A stretch of 64,000 nucleotides of DNA, taken from Seonamhaeicola algicola. Its GTDB lineage: Bacteria > Bacteroidota > Bacteroidia > Flavobacteriales > Flavobacteriaceae. The stretch is from contig NZ_VOSC01000025.1 of the NCBI RefSeq assembly GCF_007997385.1, positions 556,691 through 620,690 on the forward strand. Direction: 5' to 3'. This document shows positions 1-8,538 of the stretch, in pieces (within the stretch, counting starts at the first letter, position 1; every line of letters begins with the position of its first letter). The position numbers and the translations under genes are program-made. The notes under the pieces were generated by a model. It saw only the letters and a list, made by a program, of their open reading frames with translations. It ran no database searches and was not told the origin of the DNA.

Positions 1-1
1 A

Positions 2-649
2 GAGGTTGCTGTTGCTTTAAATGAAGATGGCGCTGCTAGTTATACTATTACTTACCCAAAAGCATGGGATAAAATTGTTAAACTAAGTGCTATGGCAGAT
101 GCTGTAAATTATGCCAACGCTTTTATTTACGGCAGCTTAATTACAAGAGATGGTGTATCTAGAAAAACCTTATTTGAACTTTTAGACGTGTCTCCATATA
201 ATGTTTTTGATGTTAATTTACGTGCACCTCATTATACTAAGCGTACCTTAATAACCTTAATGGAAAAAGCTAACTTTATTAAGTTTAATGACGATGAACT
301 TTTTGAAATATGTGAGCTTTATGGTAGTAAATTTAGTAATGTTGAGAATGCCGTAAAATTTATTTCAAATGAAACAAATACAAAACATATTTGCGTAACA
401 TTAGGAGCAAAAGGAGCTATGCTATTTTATAATAGCGAAATATTTTACAGTAAAACATATAAAGTAAGGGTTAAAGATACTGTTGGCGCAGGTGATTCAT
501 TTTTAGCATCATTAATTAGTCAATTATTACAGGGTAATGATAAGCAACAAGCTATTAATTTTGCAAGTGCCGTAGGTGCATTAGTTGCAAGTAAAGAAGG
601 AGCTAACCCAAAAATAACTTTGAGTGAAATTGAAAAGTTTATGGGTTAA
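2..649 (+). CDS. PfkB-family sugar kinase (fructokinase-like), 3' part
   Basis: This is the C-terminal part of a ribokinase/PfkB-family kinase, which transfers phosphate from ATP to a sugar, probably fructose. The reading frame is open from base 2, so the true start lies before the window; the internal ATG at 92 is not the start. Visible family features are a central segment with DVNLRAPHY, the strand VTLGAKGAMLF, and the signature KDTVGAGDSFLASL near the end, where GAGD forms the anion hole and contains the catalytic Asp. In fructokinases of this family the substrate is usually fructose giving fructose-6-phosphate, but substrate choice cannot be read from this part. A converging gene begins 5 bases after the stop. 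Confidence 0.88.
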   Translation, partial: EVAVALNEDGAASYTITYPKAWDKIVKLSAMADAVNYANAFIYGSLITRDGVSRKTLFELLDVSPYNVFDVNLRAPHYTKRTLITLMEKANFIKFNDDELFEICELYGSKFSNVENAVKFISNETNTKHICVTLGAKGAMLFYNSEIFYSKTYKVRVKDTVGAGDSFLASLISQLLQGNDKQQAINFASAVGALVASKEGANPKITLSEIEKFMG

Positions 650-654
650 ACTAA

Positions 655-1245
655 CTAACGAGTTTTAATGTTAGCTTCACAAAGTTTAATGATTTCTGTA
701 ATACGTTTTTGTTTTGTTTCTGTGCGTTTGGCGCTATTTAACCATGATAAATATTGCTTTTGGTAGCCTTTTGCAAAGTTTTTATAGTTTTTTAAGGCTT
801 CGGGGTTTTTATTAAATGCTTTTTGAAGTTCATGTGGAATAATGCCGTTTTCAACAGTACCCATTGCACTCCATGCACCATTGTTTTTGGCTGTATTTAT
901 AGCGTTGTAGCCAGCTTCTGTAATTAACCCCAATGTTTCTAATTCTTTAATATATTTTTTGTTTAAAGCACTCCAAGAACTTTTAGGTTTACGTTTACTA
1001 AAATATTGTTTGCGCTTACCATTGCCTAAACTTTTTACAGTAGAATCTATCCAACCAAAACAAAGGGCTGCTTTTACAGCTTCTTCCCATCGCATTGTAG
1101 GTATATTTGTTTCTAATTTGTAGAAAATTAAATAGACGGCTTCTTCTTTTTTGTGATGTTTTAATAACCAATCATACCAATCAGTATCACGTTCAAAATA
1201 AAGCTCAGGTAAATCTTTCAAAAAGTTATTTTTTTTTGGCTTCAA
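655..1245 (-). CDS. YdeI/OmpD-associated family protein
   Basis: The 196-residue product matches the YdeI/OmpD-associated family (bacteriocin-protection-like), a widespread family of small cytoplasmic proteins of unclear biochemical role. Recognisable stretches are LYFERDTDWYDWLLKHH near the start, the core ALCFGWIDSTVK with its conserved Cys, Trp and Asp, and YFSKRKPKSSWSALN. There is no ATG near the N-terminus: the first possible start is TTG at 1245, which overlaps the end of the upstream M1 peptidase gene by 20 bases, and a second TTG at 1221 would give a protein beginning LKDLPELYF, closer to relatives I remember. The close overlap suggests co-transcription with the peptidase. Family call is firm, start is uncertain, function is unknown. 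Confidence 0.8.
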   Translation of the reverse strand: MKPKKNNFLKDLPELYFERDTDWYDWLLKHHKKEEAVYLIFYKLETNIPTMRWEEAVKAALCFGWIDSTVKSLGNGKRKQYFSKRKPKSSWSALNKKYIKELETLGLITEAGYNAINTAKNNGAWSAMGTVENGIIPHELQKAFNKNPEALKNYKNFAKGYQKQYLSWLNSAKRTETKQKRITEIIKLCEANIKTR

Positions 1246-2866
1246 TATAAAAGTTAGTATCTACTTCAAAATTGGTTATTTTTTTTTCAGTTTTTAAAGT
1301 AGTCCAATCTGCTTTTGGGTATAACCATTGTTTGGTGTCATTTAATATTACTTTAATAGGCATATCAAAACCGTCAACTATGTTGTTATAGCGGTATTTA
1401 AGGTTTTTTCCATCAATAGTATATTCTAAATCAGGAATTTTAGTTGTTCTTAAATACTGATTAAAAAAAGCAGTTAAATCAATGTTAGTTTGCTGGCTTA
1501 AATAATCTTCAATTTGTTTTGTTGTAACTGTTTGATGGTAAAACGTGGTATTTAAACCAATTAAAATTTGGCGCCATTTTTCATCATCTTCAATTAATTG
1601 ACGTAAGGTGTGCAGCATGTTAGCGCCTTTGTAATAAATATCACCAGAGCCTTCATGGTTTACATTATAGTTACCTATCATGGGCCTGTCATTTATTACA
1701 GAACGTTTTGTGCCAACAACATATTCAGCACCAGCTTGTTTACCAAAATAGTACTCAACATATAGGCTTTCAGAATATGCCGTGAAACTTTCGTGTATCC
1801 ACATATCAGCAATGTCTTTATTGGTAATATTATTTGCAAACCATTCATGCCCGGTTTCGTGAACAATAATAAAATCGAATTTTAAGCCCCAACCAGAGCC
1901 TGATAAATCATTACCTAAATAACCGTTTTTATATTTATTGCCATACGTAACACTGCTTTGGTGTTCCATGCCTAAATAGGGTACTTCAACAAGTTTATAA
2001 CCATCGGCATAAAAGGGATATTGCCCAAACCAATGCTCAAAAGCTTCAATAGTTTTTGGTGCTTGTTTAAATTGTTCTTTAGCTTTTTCTAAATTATCTC
2101 TAAGTACGTAGTAACTCATTTTTAGGTTTCCACCTTTACCATCATAAACTTCAGAAAAGCTAACATAATCGGCAATATTTATATTAACACCGTAGTTATT
2201 TATAGGGTTTTTTACAAGCCAGCGGTATGTTTTTGTATCACCATATTGTTCTTCGCTAATAAGTACGCCGTTTGATACATTCATTAAATTATCAGGAACA
2301 TTAACGCTAATTTTCATGCCTTCAACTTCATCATACATGTGGTCTTTACAGGGCCACCAAACACTAGCGCCCAAACCTTGACAAGAAGAGGCTATAAAAT
2401 GATTGCCGTTGGCATCTTTATCCCATGAAATACCACCATCCCATGGGGCATTTACCGCTTCACGTGGGTGGCCTTCATAAAATACATCAATTGTATTAAT
2501 AGCATTAATTTCTTGTGTGTCTTTAAGAGTAATAAAATGGGCATTCCCTTCATGTTTTATAGTAAGCTCTTTACCATTTTGAGTGGCTTTTAAGAGTTTC
2601 ATTGGTGTTTGCAAATCTATTTGCATTACCATATGAGGTTTTAAAACTTTGTATGTTATGGTGTTTTTTCCAGATATGAATTTTTGCTCTGGGTTTACCT
2701 TAATATCTAAATGATAATAGGTTAGATCCCACCAAGCGCGTTCTGGTGTTATGCTACCGCGAAGCGTATCTTGTCTGGTAAAATTATGTCTTTCAGATAG
2801 TAATTGCGCTTGTATGGAATTTACTGAAATACATAATAAAATGAAGACTAAGTATAAATGTTTCAT
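1226..2866 (-). CDS. M1 family metallopeptidase (secreted aminopeptidase)
   Basis: This is a zinc aminopeptidase of family M1 that cleaves N-terminal residues from peptides, exported across the inner membrane by an N-terminal signal peptide (about residues 1-20, ending SIQA). The zinc site HETGH is at residues 336-340, with the third ligand Glu359 in the HES motif 18 residues later, the classic HExxH-X18-E arrangement. The substrate-binding GxMEN motif is present as GMEHQ at residues 299-303, a variant seen in one bacterial subgroup. The protein has the N-terminal beta-saddle and catalytic domains but at 546 residues lacks the long C-terminal helical domain of full-size M1 enzymes. It lies 61 bases downstream of the M28 peptidase on the same strand, so the two may serve peptide scavenging together. 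Confidence 0.93.
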   Translation of the reverse strand: MKHLYLVFILLCISVNSIQAQLLSERHNFTRQDTLRGSITPERAWWDLTYYHLDIKVNPEQKFISGKNTITYKVLKPHMVMQIDLQTPMKLLKATQNGKELTIKHEGNAHFITLKDTQEINAINTIDVFYEGHPREAVNAPWDGGISWDKDANGNHFIASSCQGLGASVWWPCKDHMYDEVEGMKISVNVPDNLMNVSNGVLISEEQYGDTKTYRWLVKNPINNYGVNINIADYVSFSEVYDGKGGNLKMSYYVLRDNLEKAKEQFKQAPKTIEAFEHWFGQYPFYADGYKLVEVPYLGMEHQSSVTYGNKYKNGYLGNDLSGSGWGLKFDFIIVHETGHEWFANNITNKDIADMWIHESFTAYSESLYVEYYFGKQAGAEYVVGTKRSVINDRPMIGNYNVNHEGSGDIYYKGANMLHTLRQLIEDDEKWRQILIGLNTTFYHQTVTTKQIEDYLSQQTNIDLTAFFNQYLRTTKIPDLEYTIDGKNLKYRYNNIVDGFDMPIKVILNDTKQWLYPKADWTTLKTEKKITNFEVDTNFYIEAKKK

Positions 2867-2927
2867 ATTTTGAATTTTCTCAAAAATATTTATTTCTCAA
2901 AGGGTTCTTTGTTAAAAATTATATAAT

Positions 2928-4262
2928 TTAATTTTGAAATACAGCATTAGGGAATGCTACGGTACTTTCGAAACCATTTTCATTAACAGATGAAATTCCG
3001 AAGAAAAAATTATCAATAACAATACCATTTAGTGTAAATTCTGTTACATTGCCTACATACCTGCTATAATCCCATGTTGGCGATGTAGTATCGCGCCAAT
3101 AAATTTTATAACCTTTTGCACCTTCAACTTTAGTCCATTTAAATTTGGCTGAAGCTTCAACTATACCACCAATAGCTACATTTTTAGGTTGAGGTGGTGC
3201 CCATGCTAAACTTGCTAAGTTAATTGCGTTTACAGCGGTTAGTTTTTTTGCGTAATCAAAATTTACGTGTTCAATAACATCGCCGTATTTAATGCCGTTT
3301 TCTTCACGAATATCTTGGTGTTGCTGTGTGTAGTTTTCATGAGCTTCCATAATGCGAATGCCTGCAAAACCTAAATCGTTAAACGGACGGTGGTGCCCGC
3401 CACGACCAAACCTGTCTAATCTGTAAACCATCATTGGGTTCATTTCAGGCATGTATGTTTTTGTGTTTTTATGAATGTAACGAGCCAACTGGCGTGAAAT
3501 ACCATCAACTTCGCCACCATAAAAACGGCGTAGTTTACGTTGGCGTTCTGTTTCGGTTGGCGGAACAGGTTCAGAAAAAATTCTAAAGGTTCGGTTGTCA
3601 ATAACGCCATCAACACCCTTTATGTTTCCAATCATATCATTGTTTAAAACCCCAATAATATCCCAGTTATTGTCTTTAGCATATTTTGCTAAACCAGCAC
3701 CACCAAATAAGCCTTGTTCTTCACCCGATAAGCCTACGTAAACAATACTGCTTTCAAAGCTGTATTTACTTAATACTCTAGCAGCTTCTATAGTTCCTGC
3801 CATACCAGAAGCATTGTCATTGGCTCCAGGAGCATCAGTAGTAAAATCCATAGTATTACTAGCACGAGAGTCTATATCTCCACTCATAATTACATATCTG
3901 TTTGGGTATTTAGTACCTTTTTGGATGGCTACAACGTTAACAACCCATGCATCATGTGGTACGCGGTTATTCCCTTTTTTGGTAACAAAATCTTTTTGAT
4001 AAAAGACTTCTAAGCAGTTATTGCATTTGTTTGAAATAGTTTCAAATTCTTGTTTAATCCATCGTCTGGCAGCACCAATACCACGGGTGTTTGAAAGTGT
4101 ATCGCTAAAAGTATTGCGCGTACCAAAATTTACAAGTGTTTGGATGTCATTTTGTATGTTTTTAGCAGAAATAGCTTCTGTAATTTTATACAATTCAGGG
4201 TTTTGTTGGCTGTATGATGCGCTTATTGATAATAGAAAAAGCAGAAGAGTTTTGAGTTTCAT
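2928..4262 (-). CDS. M28 family metallopeptidase with C-terminal Fn3-like domain
   Basis: A secreted zinc exopeptidase of family M28 with a signal peptide at residues 1-19. The co-catalytic metal residues are visible in order: GDIDSR at 128-133, PGANDNASG at 145-153 (bridging Asp149), SGEEQG at 179-184 (catalytic Glu181 and ligand Glu182), the NNDM Asp at 209, and a late RGGHHRPF histidine. The first position, His in the usual HxD motif, is Asp here (GDID); I recall this replacement in a common Bacteroidota subgroup, so it need not mean inactivity. The last ~90 residues (from PPQPKNVAIGG) look like a fibronectin type III fold. It is divergent from the GIN-domain gene and upstream of the M1 peptidase. 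Confidence 0.92.
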   Translation of the reverse strand: MKLKTLLLFLLSISASYSQQNPELYKITEAISAKNIQNDIQTLVNFGTRNTFSDTLSNTRGIGAARRWIKQEFETISNKCNNCLEVFYQKDFVTKKGNNRVPHDAWVVNVVAIQKGTKYPNRYVIMSGDIDSRASNTMDFTTDAPGANDNASGMAGTIEAARVLSKYSFESSIVYVGLSGEEQGLFGGAGLAKYAKDNNWDIIGVLNNDMIGNIKGVDGVIDNRTFRIFSEPVPPTETERQRKLRRFYGGEVDGISRQLARYIHKNTKTYMPEMNPMMVYRLDRFGRGGHHRPFNDLGFAGIRIMEAHENYTQQHQDIREENGIKYGDVIEHVNFDYAKKLTAVNAINLASLAWAPPQPKNVAIGGIVEASAKFKWTKVEGAKGYKIYWRDTTSPTWDYSRYVGNVTEFTLNGIVIDNFFFGISSVNENGFESTVAFPNAVFQN

Positions 4263-4386
4263 TATACGTGTTTTACATCAAAAATACTGAAAATAAAAAA
4301 ATGTATCAAAAACATAACTGTTGTAGCCTTTTAATACATTAAACAGTTTTATATATTTGAGTTTTTAATAAGATCCCTCAAAAATA

Positions 4387-5235
4387 ATGACCAAAAAAAT
4401 TTTGTCAACTGCTTTTTTAATTTTTTGTTTTATATGCAATTCTCAAAATAAAGATAAAATAAAAGGAAATAGAGTTGTAACTAACCAATTGAGTGAGGTA
4501 CAGTATTTTACCAAATTAACTTTTGGTGATAATTTTAAGGTAACTTTAGTACAAGGATGTGATCCGTCAGTTGAAATTATTACAGATAGTAATTTACATG
4601 ATGTTATAGCATTTAATGTATTTGAAGGCCGCCTAAAGTTTCAAACAACCCATAAAATAACATCTAGTAAAATGTTAGATGTAAGAGTTATTTACACTGA
4701 AGCGCTTAATACAATTGAGTTAACAGGAAATGCAGAATTAACAGCATTAACTACGTTAAAATTAGATACTTTAAAAGTAGTTGCAGGTGATTTTACAAAA
4801 AGTAATTTTAATGTAATATCAAAAAAATTTGAATATGTAAGTAAAGGAAAATCTAAAGCAAATTTAGGTATTACATCTAATACAATAGCATTATTGCTTA
4901 AAGATAATGCTAAATTAACTGGGCGTGTTACGGGTTCTGAAATAACCACTAATTTGAAGCAACATGCCAATGTTTTAATTGATGGAGGATGTGCTAAATT
5001 AACAGCTAATTTAAGTGAAACAAGTAAACTAAATGCTGAGAATTTACTTTTAGATGATGCCGAAATACTAACAAAAGATAAATGTAATACAACCATAAAT
5101 GTTGCTAAAACACTATCAATTGAAGCTTATGGCAATACCGAAACTGTTATTTATGGTAAACCAGCTATAGATTTGATTGCATTTGAAAACAATGCGGTGT
5201 TAAGAAAAAAAGAAAATAAACAACAAGAGGAATAG
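4387..5235 (+). CDS. GIN domain (DUF2807) secreted protein
   Basis: The 282-residue protein has a signal peptide (about residues 1-19, ending ICNSQ) followed by a repetitive beta-rich region typical of the head GIN domain family (DUF2807, putative auto-transporter adhesin). The regular alternation of short hydrophobic strands with Asn/Thr/Lys turns, for instance LTALTTLKLDTLKVV and LNAENLLLDDAEIL, fits a right-handed beta-helix. It is likely displayed in the periplasm or on the outer membrane, and its molecular role is not known. It stands alone, divergent from the M28 peptidase and followed by a strong terminator. The tail is highly charged (KKENKQQEE). Confidence 0.85.
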   Translation: MTKKILSTAFLIFCFICNSQNKDKIKGNRVVTNQLSEVQYFTKLTFGDNFKVTLVQGCDPSVEIITDSNLHDVIAFNVFEGRLKFQTTHKITSSKMLDVRVIYTEALNTIELTGNAELTALTTLKLDTLKVVAGDFTKSNFNVISKKFEYVSKGKSKANLGITSNTIALLLKDNAKLTGRVTGSEITTNLKQHANVLIDGGCAKLTANLSETSKLNAENLLLDDAEILTKDKCNTTINVAKTLSIEAYGNTETVIYGKPAIDLIAFENNAVLRKKENKQQEE

Positions 5236-5258
5236 AATAAACAAGTTTGCTGTTAATT

Positions 5259-5292
5259 AAAAAAGTCTTTACACATTGGTAAAGACTTTTTT
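5259..5292. terminator. Bidirectional intrinsic terminator
   Basis: A perfect 14-base-pair inverted repeat, with stem AAAAAAGTCTTTAC and loop ACATTG, is flanked by A and T tracts. It lies between the converging GIN-domain gene and fadE and can serve both strands. Confidence 0.9.
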
Positions 5293-5323
5293 GTTTTGAG
5301 TTAGTCAGAAATGCTTTTAACAA

Positions 5324-7129
5324 TTAAAAGCAGTATTTATTTTCTTGAATTACTTTATTAGCAATTATATTTCTTAATTTAATAATATTAGGCATGTTAA
5401 CGTATTTAATGTAGCGTTTTAGCCCCATAAGCATCATGCGTTGCTCATCACCCGAAGAGAATGAAATTATTGAGTGTTTTCCAGCAGTTTCAATAACATC
5501 AATAGCATGGAAAAGATTTAATTTAGCCATGGCAATTTGTTCTTTAACATTATCTTCGCCTTCTTTTTTAGCCATTTTCTCAGCGCGTAAAATAGCTGAT
5601 TCGGCCAAGTAAATTTGAATTAAAATATCAGACGAAGCAAGCATTAATTGTTGTTGCTCTTCAATTTTTTCACCATACTTTTCTAGAGCTGCACCAGCTA
5701 CCATTAAAAATAACTTTTTTAAGTTTCTGATGATGCTTTTTTCTTCTGAAAATAATTCTGAAAAATCGGGTGTATCAAAAGAAGGAATACCCATTAATTC
5801 ATCTTTAACAGCCATTGCAGGTGTTAATACATCTACATGCCCTTTCATAGCTTTTTTAATTAGCATACCAACACTTAACATACGGTTAATTTCATTGGTA
5901 CCTTCATATATTCTAGCAATACGTGCATCTCTCCAAGCAGATTCCATAGGTGTTTCTTCAGAAAAGCCCATACCGCCTAAAATTTGAATACCTTCATCAG
6001 TACATTTTTGTACAAACTCAGAAACAGATACTTTTAAAATAGAACATTCAATAGCATATTCTTCAACACCTTTTAATTCAGCTTCTTGGTGTGTATCTTT
6101 ACCGTTGTTTCTTCTAAGTTCAATGCGGTCTTCAATTTTTTTAGCAGCACGGTAACTTGCAGCTTCACCAACCCAACAATTAGTTGCCATTTCAGCTATT
6201 TTTTGGCGAATGGCTCCAAAACTAGAAATTGGTGTTTTAAATTGAATACGTTCATTAGCATATTTAACTGATTCTGTTATGGTTCTTCTTTGTGCATCTA
6301 AACAAGCTGCAGCTAGCTTAATTCTACCAACATTTAATGCATTCATAGCAATTTTGAAACCATTACCTCTGGTAGAAAGCATATTTTCTGCAGGTACAAC
6401 CGTGTCATTGAAAAATACCTGACGCGTTGAAGAAGCACGGATACCAAGTTTATGTTCTTCTTCACCCATAGTAATTCCGTTAGGGTTTTCAGGGTCATAC
6501 TCAACTATAAATCCGGTAATGTATTTATCATCTTCAATTCTTGCAAAAACAATCATTAAATTACAGAAACCTGCGTTTGATATCCACATTTTTTGTCCTG
6601 TAATTTTATAGCTTTTTCCATCTTCAGAAAGTACAGCTTTTGTTTTACCCGAGTTGGCATCACTACCAGCACTTGGTTCTGTTAAACAGTAAGAACCAAA
6701 CCATTCTCCACTAGCTAATTTAGGTACGTATTTTTGTTTTTGTTCTTCAGAACCATAAAGTGTAATTGGCATTGTACCAATACCTGTATGTGCGCCAAAT
6801 GCAGTACTGAAAGACCCAGTTGCACCCGAAATATAATCACATACTAACATGGTATCTACAAAGCCCATGCCCATGCCTCCATATTCAGCAGGAACAGCTA
6901 CACTTAAAAAACCAAGTTCACCAGCTTTACGCATACAAGATTCTGTTAATGCATAATCTTTCTTTTCAAATTGTGCTTTTTTTGCCCAAATTTCTCTATC
7001 AACAAATTCGGTTACAGCCTCTTTCATCATTAGTTGGTCTTCATTAAAATCTTCAGGAGTGAAAACATCTTCACAGTTTGATTCTTTTACAAGAAATTGT
7101 CCGCCTCTTAATATATCTTTTTCTTCCAT
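5324..7129 (-). CDS. fadE: Acyl-CoA dehydrogenase (FadE type)
   Basis: A flavin-dependent acyl-CoA dehydrogenase that performs the first step of fatty-acid beta-oxidation, forming the 2-enoyl-CoA. The N-terminal helical domain is followed by the FAD-binding middle domain (CLTEPSAGSDANS and KMWISNAGFCNLMIVFA) and a C-terminal helical domain with ARIYEGTNEINRML, which carries the region of the catalytic Glu. At 601 residues it is of the long FadE type of Bacillus (about 594 residues), with an extra C-terminal helical extension compared with ~380-residue short-chain enzymes. It is the last gene of the unit marR-fadN-fadA-fadE, 138 bases after fadA, and ends at a bidirectional terminator. Confidence 0.95.
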   Translation of the reverse strand: MEEKDILRGGQFLVKESNCEDVFTPEDFNEDQLMMKEAVTEFVDREIWAKKAQFEKKDYALTESCMRKAGELGFLSVAVPAEYGGMGMGFVDTMLVCDYISGATGSFSTAFGAHTGIGTMPITLYGSEEQKQKYVPKLASGEWFGSYCLTEPSAGSDANSGKTKAVLSEDGKSYKITGQKMWISNAGFCNLMIVFARIEDDKYITGFIVEYDPENPNGITMGEEEHKLGIRASSTRQVFFNDTVVPAENMLSTRGNGFKIAMNALNVGRIKLAAACLDAQRRTITESVKYANERIQFKTPISSFGAIRQKIAEMATNCWVGEAASYRAAKKIEDRIELRRNNGKDTHQEAELKGVEEYAIECSILKVSVSEFVQKCTDEGIQILGGMGFSEETPMESAWRDARIARIYEGTNEINRMLSVGMLIKKAMKGHVDVLTPAMAVKDELMGIPSFDTPDFSELFSEEKSIIRNLKKLFLMVAGAALEKYGEKIEEQQQLMLASSDILIQIYLAESAILRAEKMAKKEGEDNVKEQIAMAKLNLFHAIDVIETAGKHSIISFSSGDEQRMMLMGLKRYIKYVNMPNIIKLRNIIANKVIQENKYCF

Positions 7130-7267
7130 TTTTTACATACTCCCCTTTTTCTTTCCTTAAAAGGTGAGAAAAATAGTTGGGATTATTTTTAATTAAACAT
7201 TAATAATTTTTTATTCGGTATTATTATTTGATTCAAATAATAGTGTCTTTTTTAGTTTATGGTATTT

Positions 7268-8458
7268 TTATGAAAGAAACTCAAATATACCACAAGCACC
7301 TTGACCCGTTCCAACGCACATGGTTACAGCACCATACTTGCCTTTCATGTTACGTTTACTCATTTCATCAAAAAGTTGTACTGAAAGTTTTGCACCTGTA
7401 CAACCCAAAGGATGCCCAAGGGCAATAGCGCCTCCATTAACATTTATTATGTCAGGATTTAAGTTTAACTCTCTTATAACAGCCAAAGATTGTGAAGCAA
7501 AAGCTTCGTTTAGCTCAATTAATTCTAAATCTTTTTGTTGTAATCCTGCTAATTTAAGCGCTTTAGGAATGGCTTTTACAGGGCCAATTCCCATAATGCG
7601 AGGCTCTACACCAGCAGCGGCATAGTTTACCATTCTAGCAATAGGCTCAAGGTTTAATTCTTTTACCATAGCTTCGCTCATAACCATTACAAATGCAGCA
7701 CCATCACTCATTTGTGATGAGTTACCAGCAGTAACACTGCCTCCTTGCGCAAATACAGGACGTAGTTTTCCTAAAACTTCAATACTTGTACCTTTTCTTG
7801 GGCCTTCATCTTTATTTACGGTGTATTTTTTGGTAGCTTTTTTACCGTTTTCATCAATAAACGTTTGTTCAACTTCAATAGGTACAATTTGATCTTGAAA
7901 TCTGTTTTCGGCTTGGGCTCTTAAAGCTTTCATGTGTGAGTTGTAAGCAAACTCATCTTGATCTTGTCTTGATACTTTAAACTGGTTTGCAACAGCCTCA
8001 GCAGTGTTGCCCATGCCCCAATAATAATCTTCATGGCCTGCCTTAACAACGTCATAATTAAGTTCTGGTTTAAAACCTGTCATGGGTACGGCACTCATGC
8101 TTTCAGCGCCACCAGCAATAATACAATCGGCCATTCCAGATTGTATTTTAGCTGTTGCAATGGCAATAGTTTCAACTCCAGAGGAGCAAAACCTGTTTAC
8201 GGTTACACCCGGAACATCAACACTGTTTAATCCCATTAAAGAAATTAAACGTGCCATGTTTAAACCTTGTGAACCTTCGGGCATTGCGTTACCAACAATA
8301 ACATCATCAATTCTTGATTTGTCTAACTGCGGAAGTTCATTCATCATATATTGAATGGTTTCGGCAGCAAGTTCATCGGTTCTTTTGAACCTAAACAGTC
8401 CTTTTGGTGCTTTACCTACGGCTGTTCTGTATGCTTTTACTATATATGCTGTTTTCAT
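7268..8458 (-). CDS. fadA: Acetyl-CoA acyltransferase (3-ketoacyl-CoA thiolase)
   Basis: A thiolase that splits 3-ketoacyl-CoA with CoA into acetyl-CoA and a shortened acyl-CoA, the last step of each beta-oxidation round. All three catalytic signatures are present: the nucleophile Cys91 in NRFCSSG, the [11 protein letters not shown] histidine motif, and the C-terminal CVGTGQG cysteine. The length of 396 residues is normal for the family. It lies 80 bases downstream of fadN on the same strand, as in the Bacillus fadNAE operon, and should act on the product of the FadN fusion protein. Confidence 0.96.
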   Translation of the reverse strand: MKTAYIVKAYRTAVGKAPKGLFRFKRTDELAAETIQYMMNELPQLDKSRIDDVIVGNAMPEGSQGLNMARLISLMGLNSVDVPGVTVNRFCSSGVETIAIATAKIQSGMADCIIAGGAESMSAVPMTGFKPELNYDVVKAGHEDYYWGMGNTAEAVANQFKVSRQDQDEFAYNSHMKALRAQAENRFQDQIVPIEVEQTFIDENGKKATKKYTVNKDEGPRKGTSIEVLGKLRPVFAQGGSVTAGNSSQMSDGAAFVMVMSEAMVKELNLEPIARMVNYAAAGVEPRIMGIGPVKAIPKALKLAGLQQKDLELIELNEAFASQSLAVIRELNLNPDIINVNGGAIALGHPLGCTGAKLSVQLFDEMSKRNMKGKYGAVTMCVGTGQGACGIFEFLS

Positions 8459-8538
8459 TTTTTAAAGTTTTAGTTTTTAGTATTAGTTTTTAGTGAAAAT
8501 CTCATCATTTAAAACTTATCAACTAATAACTGGTATTT

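Noticed and set aside
4021-4290. Plus-strand frames opposite the M28 peptidase gene
   Set aside because: They are shadows of the peptidase, with no signal or family match, and run into the intergenic region only by chance.
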